Both the position numbers and the translations under genes were made by a program. 12,704 bases of DNA from Chlamydiota bacterium. Its GTDB lineage: Bacteria; Chlamydiota; Chlamydiia; Chlamydiales; Rhabdochlamydiaceae. The notes below the pieces were generated by a model that did not search any database, had not been told where the DNA came from, and saw only the letters and a list, made by a program, of their open reading frames with translations. The DNA lies in NCBI GenBank assembly GCA_013041585.1, contig JABEVM010000064.1:1-12704 (forward strand), in the 5' to 3' direction. Each line of letters opens with the position of its first letter. Positions within the stretch are counted from its first letter, which is position 1. This document shows positions 1-5,721 of this stretch, one piece after another.

Positions 1-105
1 ACTGTGATGGGTAAAATGATTGGAATCAATGAAGAAGGAGCCCTGTTGCTAGAAATGAATGACCAAGTTATACAAATCCCTAAGGGAAGAATTTTAAGAG
101 ATTAG
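1..105 (+). CDS. birA: Biotin-protein ligase, C-terminal end (partial)
   Basis: The window opens inside a gene in frame 1 that ends with TAG at 103-105. The 34 visible residues contain GINEEGALLLE followed by a short strand and IPKGRILRD. This is the pattern of the small C-terminal SH3-like domain of biotin-[acetyl-CoA carboxylase] ligase; E. coli BirA has GIDKQGALLLE and then a GEISLR-like end, from memory of that sequence. The enzyme adenylates biotin and transfers it to the lysine of biotin carboxyl carrier protein in the cytoplasm. The catalytic domain lies outside the window, so activity cannot be judged. The stop codon is 2 bases before the start of the ABC transporter gene, so the two are probably co-transcribed. 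The identification rests on a short stretch and is good but not certain. Confidence 0.72.
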   Translation, partial: TVMGKMIGINEEGALLLEMNDQVIQIPKGRILRD

Positions 106-107
106 TA

Positions 108-1895
108 ATGAAAAAACGAGACCAAACTATCTTTTCGGCGTTCAAGTGGGCAGTGATTGAAATTCAGCATGCGATAAAATGGGGCATGCTTGCTTTGATC
201 GTTTTCATAGGGCTTCAAGGCTTACTCCCGTTTATGAATTTGTATATTATTAAGTCGCTCACTGAATCTATCGGACAAGATTCTTTATTTTCCTATATTT
301 CCACCATTCTCATCAGTTGGGTGGGATTGATTTTACTAGAAAACATCATATCCCCTCTCTCTCAAATGACTCGTATTCGAATGAACGAATCCATTCATTC
401 CCATTTCAATCTCCTTCTCATGAAGAAAGCCAACAGTTTTTCTGGAATAGGGGTTTTTGAAAGCAAGTCTTTTCAAGACGAGATAGCGATCCTTCGCCAA
501 GAAACAAAAAATAAACCTCTTAACTTAATGTACATTGTTACTGATTCTATGAAAGAACTAGTCACAATTGCCTCTATACTGATTTTCTTAGGAACGATTT
601 CTTGGTGGCTGCCTTTTATTGTTACTTGCAGTGTGCTACCCCAAGTTATTTTCTCGTTTTTTTCCGAAAAAAAGGTATGGGACTATTCCCTTTTTCATGC
701 AGAAGATGCCAGAAAAATGAGCCATATATGTTCCCTAACCCTTGATCGAAATATAGCAAAAGAGATCAGAATTTACAATTTTGGGGACTATTTTTTTGAA
801 AAGTTTCATTCTTTAGGAAGCGTTTTCTACAGCAGAATGCGGCTTTTGAGAAAACGTCAATATTTCTCTTCTATTCCATTTTCCTTGCTTGCTGTAGTAG
901 GCCAAGTTGCTGCAATTGGATGGATCTTATGGAATTTGAAAAATAATGCACTATCAATCGCTAGCGTGATTGTTATGATGCAATCACTCCACTTTTTACA
1001 TAGGGAAGTCCTATCATTTATTCAAGACATGAACATGCTGTCTCCTGTGATCTCTTATTTTCAGACATTTAAAAAGTTCATTGAGCAAAAGGAAATGGTT
1101 CCTAGCAGTAATTACCAGCTAAATTCCCCTGTAAACTTAATTGAATTTTGTAATGTGTCTTTTGGCTATGAGAAAGATGATTTGATCCTAAAAAACCTAT
1201 CTTTTTCTGTTCATAGAGGAGAAAAAATAGCTATTGTTGGAGCTAACGGCTCCGGTAAATCTACAATCATCAAGTTATTATGTAGATTTTATGATCCACA
1301 AGAAGGATCAATTTTGATTGATGGAATAGACTTAAAAGAGATCGATATAGAAAATTGGAGATCTCAGCTTTCAGCGGTTTTTCAAGACTTTGGAAGATAT
1401 CCACTAAGCTTAGGAGAAAACATTTCTTTTTCCGATTCTGCAACTGTAGATAAGAGGAAAATGGATGGGGCTATTAAAAAGGCAAACCTAACCTATTTAT
1501 TGGAAAAATTCCCGGAAGGGTTTCATACGCCTTTAGGAAAAGAATTTTCAGGAAAGGAGCTTTCACCTGGAGAATGGCAAAAGCTTGCAATTTCCAGGCT
1601 TTTCTTTAGAAATTCCCCCATTGTTGTCATGGATGAGCCAACATCTTCGCTGGATCCTAATAGCGAGTATGAGATATTTCAACGGCTTATCCTGGCATTC
1701 GAAGGCAAAAGTGTTTTTTTGATTACACACCGACTGAATTCTGTAAAAATGTGTGATCGAATCCTTTTACTAAAGGACGGAAGGATAGCTGAAGAAGGCA
1801 CTCACCAAAAACTAATGGCGTTAAATGGGGATTATAACAAGCTTTTTTCCATGCAGGCTAGCGGTTATCAAGAGCCAGAGCACGCTTTACTATGA
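108..1895 (+). CDS. Peptidase-less ABC exporter (LanT/NisT-type, membrane domain fused to ATPase)
   Basis: This 595-residue protein is a half-transporter of the type that dimerises in the inner membrane and exports peptides or lipophilic compounds. Residues 1-330 hold about five or six hydrophobic segments (for example 25-48, 60-80, 152-185, 258-275). Residues 340-585 are the ATPase: Walker A GANGSGKST at 378-386, Q-loop Gln426, signature LSPGEWQK at 485-492, Walker B IVVMDE at 505-510, D-loop SSLD and switch His541. The FQDFGRYPLSLGENI stretch and the GEWQK form of the signature are typical of NisT/lanthipeptide-associated exporters. There is no N-terminal C39 peptidase, so a leader would need another protease. 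Proline replaces the first glycine of the usual LSGGE/Q signature. The gene starts 2 bases after birA with only a weak internal RBS (AAGAG), suggesting translational coupling. It faces the peptide gene convergently. Export of the 68-residue peptide is inferred; a general exporter linked to birA is possible. Confidence 0.85.
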   Translation: MKKRDQTIFSAFKWAVIEIQHAIKWGMLALIVFIGLQGLLPFMNLYIIKSLTESIGQDSLFSYISTILISWVGLILLENIISPLSQMTRIRMNESIHSHFNLLLMKKANSFSGIGVFESKSFQDEIAILRQETKNKPLNLMYIVTDSMKELVTIASILIFLGTISWWLPFIVTCSVLPQVIFSFFSEKKVWDYSLFHAEDARKMSHICSLTLDRNIAKEIRIYNFGDYFFEKFHSLGSVFYSRMRLLRKRQYFSSIPFSLLAVVGQVAAIGWILWNLKNNALSIASVIVMMQSLHFLHREVLSFIQDMNMLSPVISYFQTFKKFIEQKEMVPSSNYQLNSPVNLIEFCNVSFGYEKDDLILKNLSFSVHRGEKIAIVGANGSGKSTIIKLLCRFYDPQEGSILIDGIDLKEIDIENWRSQLSAVFQDFGRYPLSLGENISFSDSATVDKRKMDGAIKKANLTYLLEKFPEGFHTPLGKEFSGKELSPGEWQKLAISRLFFRNSPIVVMDEPTSSLDPNSEYEIFQRLILAFEGKSVFLITHRLNSVKMCDRILLLKDGRIAEEGTHQKLMALNGDYNKLFSMQASGYQEPEHALL

Positions 1896-1912
1896 AAGTA
1901 TGGGAAAACCCT

Positions 1913-2119
1913 TTATCTAACATTTCTTAAAACGCCATAACGCTTTTGGATCGAATGAGGATTTCTTGGATCTCTTGTAGCCAGGATTTTTGGAGCCTTC
2001 AATTTTTCTGAAGAAACGCTGATATCGCAAGTTCCCGTAGCGCAATCTTTGGTTGATTTAAAACAAGGGGCTACAAATTTCCAATCAAATCGCAACTTTT
2101 CTAATTCTGCTAAACTCAT
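1913..2119 (-). CDS. Small Cys/Ser/Thr-rich peptide, candidate RiPP precursor of the LanM-like enzyme
   Basis: This 68-codon gene begins with ATG preceded by a perfect AGGAGG at 5-base spacing, the strongest ribosome binding site in the window, and lies 48 bases downstream of the lanM-like gene on the same strand. I do not recognise a family. Residues 1-17 include a helix-prone segment, LAELEKLRFDW, that could serve as a leader. Residues 19-37 concentrate Cys19, Cys26 and Cys31 with Ser22, Thr23, Thr28, Thr30, Ser34, Ser36 and Ser37. The tail from residue 39 on is basic (several Lys and Arg) and lacks Cys. A normal class II precursor has a GG/GA cleavage site and a C-terminal Cys-rich core. 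Neither is present, so if it is the substrate the modified part is central. The gene ends 17 bases from the convergent exporter stop. It is probably expressed on its own promoter (see 2144-2171). That it is a real gene is likely; its role as substrate is inferred from position and composition. Confidence 0.6.
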   Translation of the reverse strand: MSLAELEKLRFDWKFVAPCFKSTKDCATGTCDISVSSEKLKAPKILATRDPRNPHSIQKRYGVLRNVR

Positions 2120-2130
2120 AACAACCTCCT

Positions 2131-2168
2131 AAAAAATAATTTGAATATACATATACTACAAATTATTT
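2131..2168 (-). repeat. Perfect 10-bp inverted repeat between the lanM-like gene and the peptide gene
   Basis: AAATAATTTG at 2134-2143 is exactly repeated in inverted orientation at 2159-2168, with a 15-base centre. On the minus strand the downstream arm runs into TTTTTT (2131-2136), so the transcript could form a weak A/U-rich intrinsic terminator or processing hairpin just before the peptide gene's AGGAGG. The arms also bracket a promoter-like -10 box and touch its -35 box, so the repeat could instead be an operator for a dimeric regulator. The centre contains the direct repeat ATATAC ATATAC. With only one G-C pair the RNA stem is weak, which slightly favours a DNA-level role. The repeat is seen directly; the function is inferred. 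Confidence 0.5.
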
Positions 2169-2171
2169 CAA
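2144..2171 (-). promoter_or_regulatory. Probable sigma-70-type promoter of the 68-residue peptide gene
   Basis: Reading the minus strand, TTGAAA (2171-2166, five of six consensus bases) is followed after 16 bases by TATATT (2149-2144, five of six consensus bases). Transcription would begin about 20 bases before the ATG at 2119, just ahead of the AGGAGG site. The -35 overlaps the stop codon of the lanM-like gene. A separate promoter would allow more peptide than enzyme, as expected for a RiPP substrate. The region is very AT-rich, so chance matches are possible. Confidence 0.42.
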
Positions 2172-3784
2172 AAGCTAAATGTGAGTTCTCCCATTATTGG
2201 GGTTGTTGCAAGATGTTTTTCTAAAATTCTTATTGAGAAATTCTTGTATTCTTCATTCCAAGTATTTAACTGCTCTTGCATAGCCTCTACTCCCGTCTTT
2301 CTAAATAAGAAAGGGTGTTTTTTGCCATTTCCATGATAAAGATGCTGTTCACCAGGATATTGATAAAAATAAGGAATATTCATTTGCATAAGTTCGGAAA
2401 TTTCATAAGAAGTATATGGAGTTTCGCCCAACTTTGATTCCAGGATATTTTTCATTGTAACCTTAGAAATACAAGCATCGGGCCTTTGAATGCGGCGTAA
2501 AAGATAATAGTAAGCAAGGGTATCGCGTAAAATAGTGCGTGATTTTGTTCGGGATATGCTATCCCACCACGCTTTGTCAGAAAGTAGTTCGTGTTTTTGC
2601 ATTTTGATTTGATCAAAAGTAAATGAAAAGCCCTCGACTAGTTCTTTGATATAATTATGGACGGTAAAATGCTGATTTTCGATGAACGGACAGTTGTGGA
2701 ATTGATCTTTTCTTACCCCTCTATAATGCAGTTCAATTTGATCCGTTTGATCTTTCAGAGCGAATGGAAAGACAACTTCAAATCTTTCTGCAGGAGGAAC
2801 CTGGAATGCAGCTGAATAACCCAATTTCATGGCTTTCGATGGTGGTTTTTGTATCAACGATGTGGCTAAGAGGTTTTTCTTCTGATGCTTCTTGCGCTCC
2901 GGTATTGTATAGTTTTGAAAAAAGGTTTCTCCATCTAGTAAAATAGGATATTCCCCTGAAACAATCAGATTCTCAAAATGGCCATCTGTATAATTTAAAC
3001 AGTCGGCTACAGCTATTAGGGAACCTGCCCTTTTGTAAAAATTTTGGATTTGCTCTTGAGTATCACATCCTTGATAAGAAATATACTCTATCCAACCATA
3101 TTCATGATTTATAGGGACTACCTTCATACACTTTATATCGTATGGTTGTGGCAAAGAGATTTTATCTAAGAATTCTGAAAAAAGGAGGTCTGCAAAGAGA
3201 TCTACTGATTTGTGGATCAACTTTTTGCCACTTTTAAAGCTCAATAAAAACGATCTTTTCCCTAAATGAGGATCTGACTTCCCCAAGAGATCAAGAAATT
3301 GCAAGGAGTCATTTTTCTCTAAAAAGGATTTCTTTTGAAGCGACTCTAAATCATGGGATAAATGAGCTAAGCAATCGAGAGCGTTTTGCATGGCAGTTTT
3401 GATGATTCGATCTATCATGGCAAATAGTAGAGGAAATCTCCAACTAATGCTTTTACTCATATCCGTAAATGAAGAACCCTCTATAAAAAAGCTTTCGTAA
3501 CGATCTTTAGGGGTTTTCCCCTTTAAAAACCCCATTTCTCTGGCGATAGCTATTTCATGAACAATTGTTGGAAGAAGTACTTGGTCTATTTCGTCTACAA
3601 GAGATGAAAAGAAGGGGGCGAGAAGTTCATCTATTTGTGGAAACAAATCAAATTTTCTACTTTGAAGGAAAGATAGCAATTTCTTGGATTCCTTCTCTAA
3701 GGAAGACAAGAAATACTGTCCTCTAAAAACATCGCAAAAATTGATAGGGATGTCTTTAAATTCACATGAGCATCTCTGGTTCAC
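2168..3784 (-). CDS. LanM-like lanthipeptide dehydratase domain protein (DUF4135) lacking the LanC cyclase half
   Basis: The 538-residue protein matches the dehydratase half of class II lanthipeptide synthetases, which phosphorylates Ser/Thr of a precursor peptide and eliminates the phosphate to give dehydroalanine/dehydrobutyrine. Landmarks in order: SDPHLGKRS (170-178), corresponding to the GDPHxxGR region; HK192S at the usual YKPR lysine; YGWIEY (229-234); YKRAGSL (250-256); the kinase-like core TDGHFEN (266-272: Asp267, His269, Asn272) and LLDGETFF (282-289: Asp284, Glu286); RTILRDT (416-422), whose Arg and Thr match the spacing of the elimination-step Arg/Thr pair known in CylM; and ELMQMNIPYF (464-473). 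The chain stops soon after this, where a normal LanM of about 1000 residues continues into the zinc-binding cyclase; no CWCYG or CHG motif exists. The N-terminus is also shorter than usual. Start is GTG (3784-3782) with AAAGGTG upstream; an in-frame TGA lies a few codons before and no better start is available. It precedes the candidate precursor gene. Confidence 0.85.
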   Translation of the reverse strand: MNQRCSCEFKDIPINFCDVFRGQYFLSSLEKESKKLLSFLQSRKFDLFPQIDELLAPFFSSLVDEIDQVLLPTIVHEIAIAREMGFLKGKTPKDRYESFFIEGSSFTDMSKSISWRFPLLFAMIDRIIKTAMQNALDCLAHLSHDLESLQKKSFLEKNDSLQFLDLLGKSDPHLGKRSFLLSFKSGKKLIHKSVDLFADLLFSEFLDKISLPQPYDIKCMKVVPINHEYGWIEYISYQGCDTQEQIQNFYKRAGSLIAVADCLNYTDGHFENLIVSGEYPILLDGETFFQNYTIPERKKHQKKNLLATSLIQKPPSKAMKLGYSAAFQVPPAERFEVVFPFALKDQTDQIELHYRGVRKDQFHNCPFIENQHFTVHNYIKELVEGFSFTFDQIKMQKHELLSDKAWWDSISRTKSRTILRDTLAYYYLLRRIQRPDACISKVTMKNILESKLGETPYTSYEISELMQMNIPYFYQYPGEQHLYHGNGKKHPFLFRKTGVEAMQEQLNTWNEEYKNFSIRILEKHLATTPIMGELTFSF

Positions 3785-3800
3785 TCTTACACCTTTAGTG

Positions 3801-3836
3801 AAAAAACACTGTCATTTTGAATGACTTAGGTGTTTT
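3801..3836 (-). terminator. Hairpin plus T6 tract between the accessory operon and the lanM-like gene
   Basis: On the minus strand AAAACAC (3836-3830) pairs with GTGTTTT (3809-3803), and inside it GTCATT (3825-3820) pairs with AATGAC (3816-3811) around a three-base loop. A small asymmetric bulge separates the two stems. The 3' arm runs into TTTTTT (3806-3801). This resembles an intrinsic terminator for the tra/LRR/Sel1 transcript. The lanM-like GTG lies only 16 bases beyond it, so it could also act as a transcription attenuator in the leader of that gene. On the plus strand the T tract is shorter (four T), so the minus direction is preferred. Confidence 0.55.
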
Positions 3837-3885
3837 CAATCAACCATAGAGTGTCCTTATTAGAGTAAAGTCGCCTCTGTAGCAT
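3826..3885 (-). CDS. 19-codon leader mini-ORF upstream of the lanM-like gene
   Basis: In the intergenic region before the lanM-like gene, an ATG at 3885-3883 preceded by CAGGAAGAA opens a 19-codon frame (MLQRRLYSNKDTLWLIENT) that ends with TAA at 3828-3826. The last codons and the stop lie within the 5' arm of the hairpin at 3801-3836. A ribosome translating it would disrupt that stem, the classical layout of a leader-peptide attenuator or a coupling device. The peptide has four Leu and a single Trp and no run of one amino acid, so the signal sensed, if any, is not evident. A 19-codon frame could occur by chance; no homology is claimed. Confidence 0.25.
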   Translation of the reverse strand: MLQRRLYSNKDTLWLIENT

Positions 3886-3894
3886 TTCTTCCTG

Positions 3895-3922
3895 TTGACC
3901 TCTCTGATAAGGTTATTATAGT
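3895..3922 (+). promoter_or_regulatory. Possible antisense promoter facing into the Sel1-like gene
   Basis: On the plus strand TTGACC (3895-3900) is followed after 16 bases by TATAGT (3917-3922), each five of six consensus bases. Transcription would run rightwards, antisense to the 249-residue gene that ends at 3923. I see no plausible coding gene on that strand, so the product, if real, would be an antisense RNA. Evidence is a sequence match only, in AT-rich DNA. Confidence 0.25.
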
Positions 3923-4672
3923 TTACAGAGATTCTCCCACTTTTATAACTTCTAGGTGCTCTTTTTTACGTCTTTCTAGCCAGGTCTCTTTAGGGTAAAG
4001 AGAATTCTTGCCTTCCCCAAACGTTCTTCCATATTCTGTTAGCCAAATTGGAGATGGATTCGACTCGGTTGGTGTCCATCCTTTAACAATCTCTAAGATT
4101 TTTTTTGGGGAAAGAAAGTTGTTTGCTTCATTCTCTTTAATAATCAATCGTAAACATTCCCCCCATCCTGGTGTAATAACATCAAGGAAAGGGCCAATAC
4201 TTTTATCTGATGAGCAAGCGGCATCTAAGTTGGCACAATGGGTTGCTAAAATATACCATTTTACCGCTTCTCTTTTTTCTTCCTCTGAGCAAGTACCTTT
4301 TTCATTTGAACGGAGGCAGATGTCGTTCGCAAGATGGACCATTAAATGTACATGACCTTTTTCGGCATGACGTCTTAGCCACTCAATTCTATAATCTAGG
4401 TCTTTCTCTAATTTTATAAATTCTCCAAGCGCTTGATATTGTGCTTCTGAGAGTAGAATATTTAGAATAGCAGCATGAGTAGCTTCTTCGGCTTTTTCTT
4501 CTTCTGAGATTGGGTTTTTATGAATTCTTAATCCTTGGCATCCATGTTTATTTAGGTAAGCTAAGTATATTTTTTCTGGTGATTCTTCATGTTCTGCGCA
4601 GAGCTTTCCAGGAAGAACAAGGAGAATACTTGTAAAAGACATGAGTAGAAAAAACTGTTTCAAAAATTTCAT
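3923..4672 (-). CDS. Secreted protein with a Sel1-like segment, function unknown
   Basis: The 249-residue product starts with a typical signal peptide: KFLKQ, a hydrophobic core to about residue 20, and a likely signal peptidase I site after LCA at 24-26. The position before Cys25 is Leu, so it is not a standard lipobox. Residues 101-147 (HAEKGHVHLMVHLAN...EEKREAVKWYILATHC) follow the Sel1/TPR-like pattern AEKGxxxAxxxLgxxY...A..Wy..Aa, but only one unit is visible. The mature part holds further Cys at 45, 119, 128, 145, 153 and 173, compatible with disulfides in an oxidising compartment. The C-terminal 50 residues are charged and unrecognised. Start is ATG with AAGGTG five bases upstream. It is 44 bases downstream of the LRR gene on the same strand and is the last gene before the hairpin at 3801-3836. 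Sel1-like proteins often act as adaptors or host-interacting factors; this role is only suggestive here. Confidence 0.7.
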   Translation of the reverse strand: MKFLKQFFLLMSFTSILLVLPGKLCAEHEESPEKIYLAYLNKHGCQGLRIHKNPISEEEKAEEATHAAILNILLSEAQYQALGEFIKLEKDLDYRIEWLRRHAEKGHVHLMVHLANDICLRSNEKGTCSEEEKREAVKWYILATHCANLDAACSSDKSIGPFLDVITPGWGECLRLIIKENEANNFLSPKKILEIVKGWTPTESNPSPIWLTEYGRTFGEGKNSLYPKETWLERRKKEHLEVIKVGESL

Positions 4673-4716
4673 ATTTTCACCTTATGTGTGTGTTGGATAC
4701 AAATTTTACAAAAAGC

Positions 4717-5688
4717 TTAGAGTTTGCTTTTGGGTTCAGGATGGCTTTCTTGAGGATTTATGGTTACTTTTATATGGGGAGCTACTCGCCTAACATGAGC
4801 TATGAGTGCTACTTGGCTTTTATCAGTATGCAGGTGCCTTAGTTTTGGAGAATTGGCAAGTTGTGGAAGACTTGAAATGGGATTGAAGCTTACGTCCAAA
4901 AGTTCTAGGGTTTTGTGGTTCAGAAGAACTGGAGGTATTGAAGTAAGATTATTTGATGATAGTCCTATCGAATGGAGAGGAACGTGTTCTAGACTGCCGG
5001 GTAGATTAGTTAAGTAATTACGATCCAAATTAAAAGATCTTAATCTACTGAAATATTTTATAGCTTCAGGTAACGATTCTATCTGTCTATTGCGAAGATC
5101 GAATCCTCCCGAATTTTTCACAGTATCTGAAGCTTGAAATTCTCTTTCTAGATGGGTTGCTATAGAAGCTATTCTCTCTTTATCATTTTTATTAGGAAGA
5201 AGAGATGCTACTAAATTTTCTCTAGAGAAAAGGTTGTGTTGTTTATGAAAACTTTTGTTTTTATCATATCCTATTAACATATCCGGAAGGCCCAAGCTGG
5301 CGAATGATGTCATTCTAATTTCGTTGTTAAATGGAAACGGTTCGAAAGAGCATAACAACGTGTAAAAATAGATCAAAGATATATTTTCTTCGTGTGTACG
5401 AGTTGAATCTGCTACTTTGGCTGTTTTTTCAACTGAATCTGCATGAGCCGTCGTTTGGTTTACTGTTAGAACTGATTGCAGCAAATCTGAACGAGGAGTT
5501 GAGCTCATTTCCCTACTTGGCAAAGAAGCATAAGAGGTTTCTTTATAATGCTCGGGAGTTTCCCTATTTGGGAAAAAAGAGAAAATGTAAGATGCCCAAG
5601 ACTGAGAATTTGTGGGCTTAGTAGCTCCTGCATTACTAGAGGGTATGAGGCCTGTGTGTCTAAGTATGTCTGAAACGATTGGATACAT
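4717..5688 (-). CDS. Leucine-rich-repeat protein, possible effector
   Basis: The 323-residue product has no signal peptide or membrane segment. Residues 1-100 are Ser/Thr-rich and probably disordered. Residues 101-192 form an unrecognised region (IYFYTLLCSFEPFPF..., then charged helices). Residues 194-300 contain about five leucine-rich repeats of the 22-23-residue bacterial/plant LPxxL type, for example LRSFNLDRNYLTNLP, LHSIGLSSNNLTSIP and LELLDVSFNPISSLP, followed by a short basic tail. LRR domains bind proteins; in intracellular bacteria such proteins are often injected effectors. The gene has a clear AGGAGC site close before the ATG and lies 33 bases after traD on the same strand, so it is likely part of the same transcript. 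An export signal cannot be seen, so effector status is a hypothesis. LRR cores diversify quickly, so the N-terminal half would be more informative for family assignment. Confidence 0.75.
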   Translation of the reverse strand: MYPIVSDILRHTGLIPSSNAGATKPTNSQSWASYIFSFFPNRETPEHYKETSYASLPSREMSSTPRSDLLQSVLTVNQTTAHADSVEKTAKVADSTRTHEENISLIYFYTLLCSFEPFPFNNEIRMTSFASLGLPDMLIGYDKNKSFHKQHNLFSRENLVASLLPNKNDKERIASIATHLEREFQASDTVKNSGGFDLRNRQIESLPEAIKYFSRLRSFNLDRNYLTNLPGSLEHVPLHSIGLSSNNLTSIPPVLLNHKTLELLDVSFNPISSLPQLANSPKLRHLHTDKSQVALIAHVRRVAPHIKVTINPQESHPEPKSKL

Positions 5689-5721
5689 GATAGCTCCTAT
5701 ATGAGTCTTTTATGTTTAAAG

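Noticed and set aside
1896..1912. GGGAAAACCC as a bidirectional terminator between the convergent exporter and peptide genes
   Set aside because: The stem is only three G-C pairs, with no proper T tract on either strand; too weak to call.
2764..2946. 60-codon plus-strand frame within the lanM-like gene
   Set aside because: Antisense to the kinase-like core of the dehydratase; no independent support.
4008..4419. Plus-strand open frames opposite the Sel1-like gene (115 and 69 codons)
   Set aside because: They lie entirely antisense to a gene with a signal peptide and RBS, have no RBS of their own that I can see, and their translations look like random reverse-strand sequence.
3923..4672. Lipoprotein signal for the Sel1-like protein at Cys25
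   Set aside because: The residue before the Cys is Leu and the -3 to -1 residues (GKL) do not fit a lipobox; an ordinary signal peptide ending LCA is preferred.
5331..5621. 96-codon plus-strand frame opposite the LRR gene
   Set aside because: Shadow of the Ser/Thr-rich 5' part of the LRR gene; no RBS and no recognisable motif.
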